Source: an uncultured Collinsella sp.
GTDB lineage: Bacteria; Actinomycetota; Coriobacteriia; Coriobacteriales; Coriobacteriaceae
Direction of reading: 5' to 3'
Length of the DNA stretch: 55,177 nt
Assembly (NCBI GenBank): GCA_902496005.1
Contig: CABUZI010000002.1
Coordinates: 1-55,177, forward strand
The stretch's first letter is position 1; every line of letters starts with the position of its first letter. Below are positions 23,949 through 32,314 of the stretch, piece by piece. The notes below the pieces were generated by a model. The model had not been told where the DNA came from. It saw only the letters and a program-made list of their open reading frames with translations, and ran no database searches. The position numbers were made by a program, and so were the translations under genes.

Positions 23949-25028
23949 ATGGCAAACAAGCTCTCTGTCGCATTTATCGGCACCGGAATTATGGGTGCCC
24001 CCATCGCCGGTCACATCCTGGATGCCGGCTATCCCGTCACGGTCAACAACCGCACCAAGTCCAAGGCTGCCGCGCTTATCGAGCGCGGTGCCGCTTGGGC
24101 CGATACGCCGGCAGATGCCGTGGCGAACGCCGACGTCGTCTTTACCATGGTGGGCTATCCCTCCGAGGTTGAGGAGCTCTACCTGGCGGGCGACGGCCTG
24201 CTCGCGTGCACCAAGCCGGGTGCGGTCTTGATCGACCTCACCACGAGCTCGCCCGAGCTTGCCCGTGACATTGCCGAGGCCGCCCAGGTTTCTGGTCGCA
24301 TGGCGTTTGACTGCCCCGTCACCGGCGGCGAGTCGGGCGCTATCGCCGGTTCGCTCACGGCTATCGTGGGTGCTACCGAGAACGACATCGCGCCGGTCCG
24401 CGACATCCTTGCCACCTTTGCGGCCAACATCTGCTGCTTCGATGACGCCGGCAAGGGCCAGGCTGCCAAACTCGCCAACCAGGTGTCGCTGGGCGCCTGC
24501 ATGGTCGGCATGGCGGACGCCATGGCATTTGCCGAGCTGAGCGGTCTTGACCTGGAGAAGACCCGCCAGATGATCCTGGGCGGCACCGGCAAGTCCGGCG
24601 CCATGGAGAGCCTGGCGCCCAAGGCGCTCGACGGCGACTACAAGCCCGGTTTTATGGTCGAGCACTTCATTAAGGACCTGCGCCTGGCGCTCGCTTACGC
24701 CGACGATCGCGAGCTCGCGCTGCCCGGTGCCGACGTGGCCTTTACGCTCTACGATATGCTCGACGCCATCGGTGGCGCCAAGCTGGGCACCCAGGCCATC
24801 ACGGTACTCTACAAGGAGGAGGCCGACGCCATCGCCGCCGGTCTGGACTGGTCGCAGTATCGCCCCGAGGAGCATGGTGCCCACGAGGACGGCTGCGGTT
24901 GCGGCGAGCACGGCGACGACCACGAGTGCGGTTGCGGCCACCACCACGGCGAGGACCACGAGTGCTGCGGCGGCCACGGCCATGACGACGGCCACGAGTG
25001 CTGCTGCGGCCACCATCACGAGGAGTAG
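23949..25028 (+). CDS. 3-hydroxyisobutyrate dehydrogenase-family oxidoreductase with a His/Cys-rich C-terminal tail
   Basis: NAD(P)-dependent beta-hydroxyacid dehydrogenase fold. The cofactor loop GTGIMG is at residues 11-16, the substrate segment DCPVTGGESGA near 119, and the catalytic lysine K174 in GKGQAAKLANQ. The enzyme proper ends near residue 305; then come about 53 residues with 14 His and 9 Cys in three rough repeats of the HEC-C-GHHH type. This tail is not part of the family and looks like a metal-binding extension (nickel, zinc or copper). It starts a four-gene run with gaps of 5, 15 and 6 bp to the isocitrate dehydrogenase gene. True substrate unknown. Confidence 0.88.
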   Translation: MANKLSVAFIGTGIMGAPIAGHILDAGYPVTVNNRTKSKAAALIERGAAWADTPADAVANADVVFTMVGYPSEVEELYLAGDGLLACTKPGAVLIDLTTSSPELARDIAEAAQVSGRMAFDCPVTGGESGAIAGSLTAIVGATENDIAPVRDILATFAANICCFDDAGKGQAAKLANQVSLGACMVGMADAMAFAELSGLDLEKTRQMILGGTGKSGAMESLAPKALDGDYKPGFMVEHFIKDLRLALAYADDRELALPGADVAFTLYDMLDAIGGAKLGTQAITVLYKEEADAIAAGLDWSQYRPEEHGAHEDGCGCGEHGDDHECGCGHHHGEDHECCGGHGHDDGHECCCGHHHEE

Positions 25029-25033
25029 CGACC

Positions 25034-25462
25034 ATGAGCTGGACGTTCGTGGTGCTTGCGCTGGTGCTCTTTCTCTTTGCGATCTACATCGGCTTTTTGT
25101 GCGGCCAGTGGGCGTGCGAAAAGCGCGTCATCACCAAACGCGACTACTGGATCGCCAATTTTGTAGGTGCGGCGGCAGTCGTCCTGCTAACCTGGGTGTT
25201 CTCGCTGTTCCCGCTGGTGCAGTTTGCGCCGATCGGCTGGCTCGGCGGCTTTATCGCCGGCCTTAAGATGAGCTTTGGCGAGTCCGTCGGCCCGTGGCGC
25301 AAGCACGACGAGGTCTTTAACGTCAACAAGGCACACCGCGCCGCCGCCGATGCAGGCGACGCCGAGGAGCGCCGCCGCGCGCGTCACAATGGCGCGGCCG
25401 ACCGACAGCTCATCTCGGTCACCGATGACAGCAAGGGTGCTGGCAAGCACGCTAAGAAATAG
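25034..25462 (+). CDS. Small membrane protein of unknown function
   Basis: A 142-residue protein with two hydrophobic segments (about 3-25 and 43-65), a short loop between them containing KRVITKRDYW, and a polar C-terminal half rich in Ala, Arg, Asp and His. I do not recognise the family. Its start lies 5 bp after the dehydrogenase stop, with the ribosome site GAGGAG formed by the end of that gene, so it is translationally tied to it. Confidence 0.78.
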   Translation: MSWTFVVLALVLFLFAIYIGFLCGQWACEKRVITKRDYWIANFVGAAAVVLLTWVFSLFPLVQFAPIGWLGGFIAGLKMSFGESVGPWRKHDEVFNVNKAHRAAADAGDAEERRRARHNGAADRQLISVTDDSKGAGKHAKK

Positions 25463-25477
25463 TAAGAAGAGGTAACT

Positions 25478-26176
25478 ATGGCAGAAAACAAGGAAGAACA
25501 GCTCACCGATGAGGAGCTGGCACAGCTTCAGCTGGCAGAGGAGAACGAGAACGCCGTCGACCGTCTGGTCAAGGAGCTCGGCTGCCCCACGCGCCGTATC
25601 CGCCAGTTTGCCGCCCGCGTGCTGCACCTGCTCGCCGAGCGCGATCCACAGCGCGTCGTGCCCTGCGTGCCCGCGCTGATCGAGGCACTCGACCGCCCCG
25701 AGGCTCAGACCCGCTGGGAGGCCCTCGATGCCCTGGCGGCGCTCGCCACCACCTGCCCCGAGCAGCTGGGCGATGCCTTTGAGGGCGCCGAGACCGCGCT
25801 GTTCGACGAGATTTCCTCCACGCTGCGCTATGCCGCCTTCCGTCTGCTGTGCGTGTGGGGCGCCACGAGCGTCGAGCGCTCGCGCGAGGCTTGGCCCATC
25901 CTGGACGAGGCCATCCAGTGCTACCACGGCGACCTCGAGTATCGCGATATGCTCGGTTGCCTGTACGAGTTTGGCCAGGGCGGGATTGACGCCGAGGTCG
26001 CCGAGAAGCTCGCGCTGCGCCTTAAGTTCGACGCCGAGAACGGCAAGGGCAGCTATCTCAAGGCCCGTTCGAGCGAGATTTGCGAAATGCTTGTTAAACG
26101 TTTTGGCCTGGATCTCTCCAAAAAGAAGAAGCGTGCTAGCGTTAAAAAATCTGACGACGCCGAAGACGAGGAGTAA
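25478..26176 (+). CDS. HEAT-like repeat protein
   Basis: A 232-residue, mostly helical protein. Segments such as KELGCPTRRIRQFAARVL and RPEAQTRWEALDALAAL look like HEAT repeats, which usually form protein-protein scaffolds. The N-terminus is acidic and the C-terminus basic with KKKKRAS, then acidic again. No catalytic motif. It lies 15 bp after the membrane protein and 6 bp before isocitrate dehydrogenase, so it is within one operon. Its role there is unknown. Confidence 0.78.
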   Translation: MAENKEEQLTDEELAQLQLAEENENAVDRLVKELGCPTRRIRQFAARVLHLLAERDPQRVVPCVPALIEALDRPEAQTRWEALDALAALATTCPEQLGDAFEGAETALFDEISSTLRYAAFRLLCVWGATSVERSREAWPILDEAIQCYHGDLEYRDMLGCLYEFGQGGIDAEVAEKLALRLKFDAENGKGSYLKARSSEICEMLVKRFGLDLSKKKKRASVKKSDDAEDEE

Positions 26177-26182
26177 CAGATT

Positions 26183-27268
26183 ATGGCGCACGATGTAGTC
26201 CTGATTCCCGGTGACGGTATCGGTCCCGAGATTACGCAGGCCATGCGCCGCGTGGTCGAGGCCACCGGTGTCCAGATCAACTGGAACGTCCAGGAGGCCG
26301 GCGCCGGCGTCATGGACGAGTTTGGCACGCCGCTTCCCCAGCACGTGCTCGACGCGGTTGCCGAGACCAAGGTTGCCATCAAGGGGCCCATCACCACGCC
26401 GGTCGGCACGGGTTTCCGCAGCGTCAACGTGGCACTGCGCAAGCACTTCGACCTGTACGCCTGCGTGCGCCCCTGCCTGTCGCAGCCGGGCGACGGCTCG
26501 CGCTTCCGCGACGTCGACCTGGTCATCGTGCGCGAGAACACCGAGGACCTCTACGCCGGCATCGAGTTCGATGAGGGCGCTGCCGAGGTTGAGGAGCTCT
26601 CGCAGCTTGTCGAGCGCTCGGGTCAGAAGACCTTCGCCGCTGATTCCGCCATTTCAATCAAGCCGATCTCCATCGCCAAGAGCCGCCGCATTGTGGAGTA
26701 TGCCTTTGAGTATGCCCGCCGCTGCGGCCGCAAAAAGGTGACGGCCGTGCATAAGGCCAACATCATGAAGGCGACCGACGGCCTGTTCCTGCGCGTGGCG
26801 CGCGAGGTGGCCGCCAACTATCCCGATATCGAGTTCAACGACAAGATCGTCGACGCCACCTGCATGGGTCTGGTCCAGAACCCCAACGACTTCGATGTCC
26901 TGGTGCTGCCCAACCTGTACGGCGATATCGTGAGCGACCTGTGCGCCGGCCTGGTGGGCGGCTTAGGGATGGCCCCCGGCTCCAACATCGGTGCCGACTG
27001 CGCCATCTTCGAGGCAACGCACGGCTCCGCGCCCGATATCGCTGGCCAGGATATCGCTAACCCCACGGCCGAGATTCTGTCTGCGGCTATGATGCTCGAT
27101 CACCTGGGCGAGAACGATGCGGCCAATCGCATTCGCGCCGCCGTTTCTGCCACGCTCGACGAGGGTGAGCAGGTTACCGGCGACGTTCGTCGTGCCCAGA
27201 CCGGCTCCGTTGAGGGTGCTGTGGGCACGCAAGCCTTTGCCGATGCCGTTATCGCGCACCTGGCCTAA
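26183..27268 (+). CDS. Isocitrate/isopropylmalate dehydrogenase family; probable NAD-dependent isocitrate dehydrogenase
   Basis: Oxidative decarboxylation of isocitrate to 2-oxoglutarate. The 361-residue protein has LIPGDGIGPEIT at the N-terminus, VRENTEDLYAGIE near residue 115 (isocitrate rather than isopropylmalate type), the Lys in AVHKANIMK, and HGSAPDIAGQDIANP near residue 280. The Asp in PDIAG is the residue that favours NAD over NADP. No leucine-biosynthesis genes are near, which supports the isocitrate reading. It ends the four-gene run and is followed by a terminator. Confidence 0.88.
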   Translation: MAHDVVLIPGDGIGPEITQAMRRVVEATGVQINWNVQEAGAGVMDEFGTPLPQHVLDAVAETKVAIKGPITTPVGTGFRSVNVALRKHFDLYACVRPCLSQPGDGSRFRDVDLVIVRENTEDLYAGIEFDEGAAEVEELSQLVERSGQKTFAADSAISIKPISIAKSRRIVEYAFEYARRCGRKKVTAVHKANIMKATDGLFLRVAREVAANYPDIEFNDKIVDATCMGLVQNPNDFDVLVLPNLYGDIVSDLCAGLVGGLGMAPGSNIGADCAIFEATHGSAPDIAGQDIANPTAEILSAAMMLDHLGENDAANRIRAAVSATLDEGEQVTGDVRRAQTGSVEGAVGTQAFADAVIAHLA

Positions 27269-27329
27269 GGTATGCACGCTGCAAACGCCTAAATAGTACT
27301 TAAGTGTTTGCGTATAACCTAAGAATCAA

Positions 27330-27361
27330 TACGCCCGGCGCTCTGTCGGGCGTATTCTATT
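27330..27361 (+). terminator. Terminator after isocitrate dehydrogenase
   Basis: TACGCCCG and CGGGCGTA arms followed by a T-rich stretch. Confidence 0.75.
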
Positions 27362-27394
27362 GCGGACTATGTTTCCTAACAAGGAGTAACTGAT

Positions 27395-28477
27395 ATGGGT
27401 CTGATTCAAAAGAAGGACGAGAAGGACGAGATCGACGGTATCCAGATCATCGAGCGCGGCGAAGGCCCCGACGGTGATGAGGAAGAGAAGATCGATCTGG
27501 TCGCCGGTACGTCTGCCGAGCACATTGCTGCCGGCACGACCGCCGAGGAGGAGGACGCCCGCCTGGAGGCTCAGATTGCCGCGGATGCCGCTGACGAGAA
27601 CCTGATGCCCGAGGAGCAAGACGAGGACGACTCCGACGAAGACGACCATGCATCCAAGCACAAGAAGACGATGATTGCCGCCTTCGTGGTTGCAGTCGTG
27701 ATCGCTGCGATGGTCGGCTTCTTTATTGGCAATGGCGGCTTTGGCGGCAAGGGCGTCGGCTCGGCGACCCTCACCGAGGACCAGCTCGATTCGACCGTGG
27801 CAAGCTACAGCTACAACGGCAAGAAGAGCGACATCACCGCGCGCGAGGCCATCGAGAGCCAGTACAGCCTCGACACCGTCAAGGATAGCGATGGCAACTA
27901 CACCGCTCCGTCTGCCGACGTTATCCTGTCCTACGTGCGCAACAAGATCCTGCTCGATGCTGCCGAGGACGAGGGCATTACCGTCTCTTCCAAGGAGATG
28001 AAGAAGTACGCCGAGGATTCCATCGGCACCTCCGACTACAAGACCATGGCCACGCAGTACGGCGTGTCCAAGGATCAGGCCAAGCAGATTGTCCGTCAGT
28101 CCGCGACGCTGCAGAAGCTCTACAAGAAGAAGGTCGGCGACAGCTCCGCAAGCATGCCGACCGCCCCGACCGAGCCTGCTGACGGCAACGAGGAGACCGC
28201 GAGCAAGGACTACGCTGACTACATCATCAACCTTGCCGGTGACGAGTGGGATAGCGAGAAGGGCGCCTGGAAGGATGCCGACAGCACCTATGCCAAGGCC
28301 TTCGCTGACGATGCCTTTACGGCCGATAGCGCTACCTATAAGCAAGCCATGACCGCCTATTACACTGCTTATCAGCAGTATTCCTCGCAGGCTTCGAGCG
28401 CCAGCTCCAAGTGGACCGAGTATGCGAACGGCCTCTACGCCAAGGCCAACATCAGCATCTACGGCCTGTTTGCGTAA
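27395..28477 (+). CDS. Membrane-anchored extracytoplasmic protein, SurA-N-like
   Basis: A 360-residue protein with an acidic cytoplasmic N-terminus (about 1-90), one transmembrane helix (about 95-117), and a large helical domain outside. The outer part (YVRNKILLDAAEDEGITVSSKEMKKYAED) resembles the N-terminal chaperone domain of SurA/PrsA-type folding factors, but no PPIase domain is seen, so a folding role is only suggested. The C-terminus is rich in Ala, Ser, Tyr. CAAGGAG precedes the ATG. It is a single-gene unit with a strong terminator. Confidence 0.75.
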   Translation: MGLIQKKDEKDEIDGIQIIERGEGPDGDEEEKIDLVAGTSAEHIAAGTTAEEEDARLEAQIAADAADENLMPEEQDEDDSDEDDHASKHKKTMIAAFVVAVVIAAMVGFFIGNGGFGGKGVGSATLTEDQLDSTVASYSYNGKKSDITAREAIESQYSLDTVKDSDGNYTAPSADVILSYVRNKILLDAAEDEGITVSSKEMKKYAEDSIGTSDYKTMATQYGVSKDQAKQIVRQSATLQKLYKKKVGDSSASMPTAPTEPADGNEETASKDYADYIINLAGDEWDSEKGAWKDADSTYAKAFADDAFTADSATYKQAMTAYYTAYQQYSSQASSASSKWTEYANGLYAKANISIYGLFA

Positions 28478-28520
28478 GGTTTGCCTGCACTACTGCGCGC
28501 TAACCGATCTACCTGATTGA

Positions 28521-28556
28521 GCCCGCTAGAACGGACAACGTTCTAGCGGGCTTTTT
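28521..28556 (+). terminator. Terminator after the anchored protein
   Basis: GCCCGCTAGAAC and GTTCTAGCGGGC arms form a perfect stem followed by five T residues. Confidence 0.88.
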
Positions 28557-28589
28557 GCGTTGAGGGCGTGATTGACGGCTTAATTATGA

Positions 28590-28829
28590 CTATTCATCTT
28601 TAAGCCCAAAAAGGCTATCGGCTTCATCGTCGGATATATATTCCAGTACATCGCCTGGTTGGCAGTCGAGTGCCCGGCATATCGCGTCAAGAGTTGAAAA
28701 ACGTATGGCAGAAACCTTGCCCGTCTTAATGCGTGACATATTGACCTGGGAGATGCCCACGCGTTCCGCAAGCTCTTTGGATGAGATCTTGCGTTCGGCG
28801 AGCATGCGGTCAAGCCGCAGAATAATCAT
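28590..28829 (-). CDS. XRE-family helix-turn-helix regulator
   Basis: A 79-residue DNA-binding protein of the Cro/CI type: SSKELAERVGISQVNMSRIKTG is the helix-turn-helix, followed by AICRALDCQPGDVLEY. This class regularly pairs with DUF2975 membrane proteins, and that partner is directly upstream with a 9-bp gap. AGGGGAAA supplies the ribosome site. The pair probably autoregulates, with the membrane protein as possible sensor; that role is inference. Confidence 0.9.
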   Translation of the reverse strand: MIILRLDRMLAERKISSKELAERVGISQVNMSRIKTGKVSAIRFSTLDAICRALDCQPGDVLEYISDDEADSLFGLKDE

Positions 28830-28838
28830 GGATTTCCC

Positions 28839-29477
28839 CTAGAGCAACTCGTCATCTTGCTTTTGCAGGATATACCCGTAGCGGAAGATGCTGGCAATCA
28901 GGCAAATAATCAGGCCTGCAAAGAGCATGGAGGGCTCGAATAACTGGCCGACGAACGCATCCGTAAAGCTGCCGCCAAATCCTGAGAGTATCATTCCCGT
29001 GATTACGGCGCCAAGAAGCCTCACGGCAACGCCGCCGATAAGGAATAAATGTCCTACTCGACGAAGTGTCTGGTTACATTCAAGGTCAAAGGGCCTGCCT
29101 TCCTTTTCAATGTTGAGGAAAAGCCTGCGCACGCTTATCGCGATGGTAAGCGCGAGGCATGTCATCAAGAGGCTCCCTGTGGCAGTGTGACCATCGTGTG
29201 CGACGAGCATAAGTGGGGCCTGCGCATCGGTACCGACGATAGCAAGGCACGGCCCTTCGCCGGCTTGAAGTTCTACGGATTGGAGACACGAGCCTTGGGA
29301 GAGGCCAGGCAATATGAGTAGAAGGTCAATCGCAATGACTGCGAGGAGCCCCAGAGCGAGCGCGGTGGTAATGCAGATCGTGGCCCATTTGCAGATGCGA
29401 GCGAGCTTCCTCAGTTTGGCTACCGTCTGTTCGCGGCTGATGGTTTCATTCGATATAGATGCGTTTCGATGGACCAT
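28839..29477 (-). CDS. DUF2975-type membrane protein
   Basis: A 212-residue protein with four predicted membrane helices: about 34-58, 95-115, 142-165 and 180-200. The layout and its XRE partner are typical of DUF2975, a family of unknown function. LRRVGHLFLIGG between helices is a recognisable family stretch. A GGAGGGG ribosome site marks the start at 29477. It is transcribed away from the amino-sugar PTS operon. Confidence 0.82.
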   Translation of the reverse strand: MVHRNASISNETISREQTVAKLRKLARICKWATICITTALALGLLAVIAIDLLLILPGLSQGSCLQSVELQAGEGPCLAIVGTDAQAPLMLVAHDGHTATGSLLMTCLALTIAISVRRLFLNIEKEGRPFDLECNQTLRRVGHLFLIGGVAVRLLGAVITGMILSGFGGSFTDAFVGQLFEPSMLFAGLIICLIASIFRYGYILQKQDDELL

Positions 29478-29726
29478 AACCCCTCCAATCGGCGTTTTGG
29501 ATGATACTTGTATCTTATCAGAATTAATGACAAACGATAAATAATTACGGATACTGAGTATGTAATGATTGAAAACGATTAGCGTGAGCTATTAGCTCAT
29601 TTTGGATGCCGGAGTTTGGCGCGTGGGGGATAAGGACAAATGCCAAAATTTCCTGTGATCGCGCAAGCGCTCCATCGGGTTCCCCTAATTCATATGGGAA
29701 AACAGCTGCAAACGATTGCAAGTAAC

Positions 29727-29756
29727 CGGTGAACGGTCGAAAACTACCGTTCACCG
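29727..29756. promoter_or_regulatory. Inverted CGGTGAACGGT motif
   Basis: Perfect 11-bp arms separated by 8 bases. The same motif is found before the EIICB gene at 45903 and, less well kept, near lacI. Confidence 0.55.
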
Positions 29757-30024
29757 ATAATCTCAAAACTGGTTCTAACTGGTATTAAGTCAAAAAGACC
29801 AATTCACATATCTTCACAATGACCTGCAATTTTTCTACACGCTATTTTTAGCCGCCCTACGTTGTTTAGACACAGGAAAAGATCAGATTTTTTGCCAAAG
29901 CATTTCGAAACGGTTTCAAAACCGCAGGTAGAAGTGTTAACGACCGGTAAACGGTCGATTTATCACCGTGAGCGGTGCAAAAACGTTTTACCGTATGAAT
30001 CAACGAAAGCGACCTCTTCTGGGG

Positions 30025-30033
30025 TGATATAGT
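30025..30033 (+). promoter_or_regulatory. Extended -10 promoter of the PTS operon
   Basis: TGATATAGT fits an extended -10 (TG-N-TATAGT). The GntR-type site lies about 18 bases downstream, where a bound repressor would block early transcription. Confidence 0.45.
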
Positions 30034-30050
30034 GACAACAACACGTCACG

Positions 30051-30063
30051 TGGTTACTACCAG
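30051..30063 (+). promoter_or_regulatory. Putative GntR (NagR-like) operator, site 1
   Basis: TGGTTACTACCAG, identical to the 13 bases at 34344-34356 before agaS. TGGT and ACCA arms around a 4-base centre resemble NagR/DasR operators. A second half-like ACCACTGGT lies at 30071-30079. Confidence 0.6.
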
Positions 30064-30179
30064 TTTAGAAACCACTGGTCTTCAAAGAACGCTTTCTAAG
30101 AAGCTTTAAGGGCGAGCGCCCGCTGGCTTCCGAAAATCATCGGACTCAGATCGTACACACCTTCGGAAGGGAAATTTGA

Positions 30180-30623
30180 ATGGTTGGCTTTATTCTTACC
30201 GGTCATGGACAGTTCGCACCCGGTCTTGCAAGCGCTATCGCTATGGTTGCCGGCGACCAGCCTGCTTTTACCGTCGTTCCTTTTGAGGGCGACCAGGCCG
30301 CATCCTACGGTGAGGATCTCCGCGCCGCTATTACCGCCATGCGCGAGGAGTGCGATGGCGTGCTTGTCTTTACCGACCTGCTTGGCGGCACCCCGTTCAA
30401 CCAGTCGATGATGATTGCCCAGGATGTCGACAACGTCGAGGTTCTGACTGGCACCAACCTTCCCATGGTTATTGAGCTTCTGTTCCTCCGCGGCAATGCC
30501 ACGCTCGCCGAGCTTGGCGAGCAGGCCGTGACCGTTGGCCAGACGGGCGTCACCGCCCAGACGGTCGCATCCGTTGCCGGCTCCGAGGAAGAGGATATCT
30601 TCGGCGACGAGGACGGCATTTAA
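30180..30623 (+). CDS. PTS mannose-family EIIA component
   Basis: Cytoplasmic phosphocarrier that takes phosphate from HPr and gives it to EIIB. The 147-residue protein has the active His at H9 in LTGHGQFAPG, and the LLGGTPFNQSM stretch near residue 68. Length fits a free EIIA domain. GGAAGGG precedes the ATG, and the stop overlaps the next start as TAATG. With the other PTS genes and agaS/nagA downstream, the substrate is likely N-acetylgalactosamine, galactosamine or a similar amino sugar. Confidence 0.93.
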   Translation: MVGFILTGHGQFAPGLASAIAMVAGDQPAFTVVPFEGDQAASYGEDLRAAITAMREECDGVLVFTDLLGGTPFNQSMMIAQDVDNVEVLTGTNLPMVIELLFLRGNATLAELGEQAVTVGQTGVTAQTVASVAGSEEEDIFGDEDGI

Positions 30624-30904
30624 TGGCCGATTTCGGAGCCAACGTCCTGAGCTCCTCGGTCGCCCTTTTAGGCCTGCTTGTCATCATGGGCTTGATTTAC
30701 ACCATCTGGTCGCAAATCAACATGAAGAAGAAGCAGAAGTACTTCAAGGAGCTGCACACCGAGCTCAAGCCAGGTCAGGAGGTTCTTTTCGCCGGCGGTA
30801 TCTACGGAACCGTCAAAGGCTTCGAAGGCGAGAAGGTCCAGATCAAAGTCCGATCCGGAGCCGTCGTAGATGTTTCGCGTTACGCGATTCAGGAGATCAA
30901 GTAA
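30623..30904 (+). CDS. YajC-like small membrane protein inside the PTS operon
   Basis: A 93-residue protein with one N-terminal membrane helix (about 10-30) and a soluble domain with PGQEVLFAGGIYGTVKGFEGEKVQIKV cut here only by rule of length; this matches YajC, the accessory Sec-translocon subunit. Its stop-start overlap with the EIIA gene shows it belongs to this operon, not to a sec locus. I recall YajC-like genes within mannose-family PTS operons of streptococci, so the link is not unique, but why a PTS would need one is unknown. Confidence 0.85.
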   Translation: MADFGANVLSSSVALLGLLVIMGLIYTIWSQINMKKKQKYFKELHTELKPGQEVLFAGGIYGTVKGFEGEKVQIKVRSGAVVDVSRYAIQEIK

Positions 30905-30940
30905 CTGTCGTCAGCAAATATCGAAAGGAAGCTGATCAAC

Positions 30941-31423
30941 ATGGCAGAACCCAACATTCTTCTTACCCGCATCGATAACCGACTGGTTCATGGTCAGGTT
31001 GCCACCCAGTGGAACTCCACTCTGGGCTCCAACCTCATCCTCGTCGCCAACGACGACGTGGCGTCCAACACCATGCGCCAGAACCTCATGAAGATGGCCG
31101 CTCCCGCCGGCGTCGCTACGCGTTTCTTCTCCCTGCAGAAGACCATCGACGTCATTGGCAAGGCGAGCCCGCGCCAGAAGATCTTCATCGTGGCCGAAAC
31201 ACCGGAAGACGTGCTTACGCTCGTCAAGGGCGGTGTGCCTATAAAGAAGGTAAACATCGGCAACATGCACATGTCGGAAGGAAAGCGCCAAGTCGCCACC
31301 TCCGTCGCAGTTAACGACGAGGATGTCGCTGCGTTTAAAGAGCTGCAGGAATTGGGGGTGGAGTTGGAGATCAGGCGCGTTCCGAGCACGCCTGTTGAGG
31401 ACACGAGCAAGCTCTTCTCGTAA
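30941..31423 (+). CDS. PTS mannose-family EIIB component
   Basis: Receives phosphate from EIIA and passes it to the sugar as it enters. The 160-residue protein has the active His H17 in RIDNRLVHGQV. Further family text includes KGGVPIKKVNIGNMH and AFKELQELGVELEIRRVP. GAAAGGAAG lies before the ATG. A close paralogue of equal length at 40731-41213 lacks this His. Confidence 0.95.
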   Translation: MAEPNILLTRIDNRLVHGQVATQWNSTLGSNLILVANDDVASNTMRQNLMKMAAPAGVATRFFSLQKTIDVIGKASPRQKIFIVAETPEDVLTLVKGGVPIKKVNIGNMHMSEGKRQVATSVAVNDEDVAAFKELQELGVELEIRRVPSTPVEDTSKLFS

Positions 31424-31513
31424 TCCTCGTGATCCACGTTGTCAGGAGTGAAACCCTGACGTTCTGTACGTGATATCCAAAGTGCGTACATACATTTTGA
31501 AAGGAGGAGCAAG

Positions 31514-32314
31514 ATGGAATACTCGATCATCCAGATCGCTCTGGTCTTCGTTGTCACGTTCATCGCGGCAATCGACCAGTTTGACTTCCTCGAGTCTCTC
31601 TATCAGCCCATCGTCACCGGCGCCGTCATCGGTCTTATCCTTGGCGACCTCAACACCGGTCTTCTCGTGGGTGGTACCTATCAGCTCATGACGATCGGCA
31701 ACATGCCGATCGGAGGCGCTCAGCCGCCTAACGCCGTCATCGGCGGCATCATGGCAGCCATTCTCGCTATCGCCACGGGCCTCGAGCCCAACGCGGCAGT
31801 CGGCCTCGCCATTCCGTTCGCTCTGCTTGGCCAGCTTGGCGTTACCCTGGTCTTCACGCTTATGTCCCCGCTTATGTCCACGGCCGATAACATGGCTCAC
31901 AACGCGGACACCAAGGGCATCGAGCGCCTGAACTACTTCGCCATGGCTCTGCTCGGCCTGATCTTCGCTGTCGTCGTCACCCTGTTCTTCATCGCTGGCG
32001 CTACCATCGGTCAGACCATCGCTTCTGCCATCCCGACGTGGCTGCAGACCGGTCTGTCCGCTGCAGGCGGCATGATGCGCTTCGTCGGCTTCGCCGTCCT
32101 GCTCAAGGTTATGATGAACCGCGATATGTGGGGCTTCTTCCTCATGGGCTTTGGCCTCGCGCTCATCACCGTTGCCAACGATTCGCTGGCAACCCCTGCT
32201 CTGCTCATCCTCGCTCTCATCGGCTTCGGCATCGCTTTCTGGGACTTCCAGCAGCAGACCGAGCTGAAGGGTGCAGCTGTTTCTGACGGAGGTGACTTCG
32301 AAGATGGCATCTAA
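31514..32314 (+). CDS. PTS mannose-family EIIC component
   Basis: Membrane channel half of the sugar transporter. The 266-residue protein is mostly hydrophobic and contains GGTYQLMTIGNMPIGGAQPP, the substrate-region signature of mannose/sorbose EIIC. The start has a strong GAAAGGAGG. Its last 11 bases overlap the EIID gene, so the two are produced together. Confidence 0.95.
   Translation: MEYSIIQIALVFVVTFIAAIDQFDFLESLYQPIVTGAVIGLILGDLNTGLLVGGTYQLMTIGNMPIGGAQPPNAVIGGIMAAILAIATGLEPNAAVGLAIPFALLGQLGVTLVFTLMSPLMSTADNMAHNADTKGIERLNYFAMALLGLIFAVVVTLFFIAGATIGQTIASAIPTWLQTGLSAAGGMMRFVGFAVLLKVMMNRDMWGFFLMGFGLALITVANDSLATPALLILALIGFGIAFWDFQQQTELKGAAVSDGGDFEDGI

Larger units (their letters stand above)
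29478..30179. promoter_or_regulatory. 700-bp control region of the amino-sugar PTS operon
   Basis: An AT-rich gene-free stretch. It has CGGTGAACGGT and its complement ACCGTTCACCG at 29727-29756, related CGGTAAACGGT at 29945-29955, and LacI-like sites around 29907-29925 (GAAACGGTTTC) and 29978-29989 (AAAAACGTTTT). An extended -10 (TGATATAGT, 30025-30033) and a GntR-type site at 30051-30063 lie nearest the EIIA gene. A short open frame on the minus strand (29545-29766) overlaps the motif and is not credible. Confidence 0.5.

Noticed and set aside
29545..29766. Possible 73-residue protein on the minus strand
   Set aside because: No ribosome site, includes the CGGTGAACGGT inverted motif, and sits in AT-rich control DNA.
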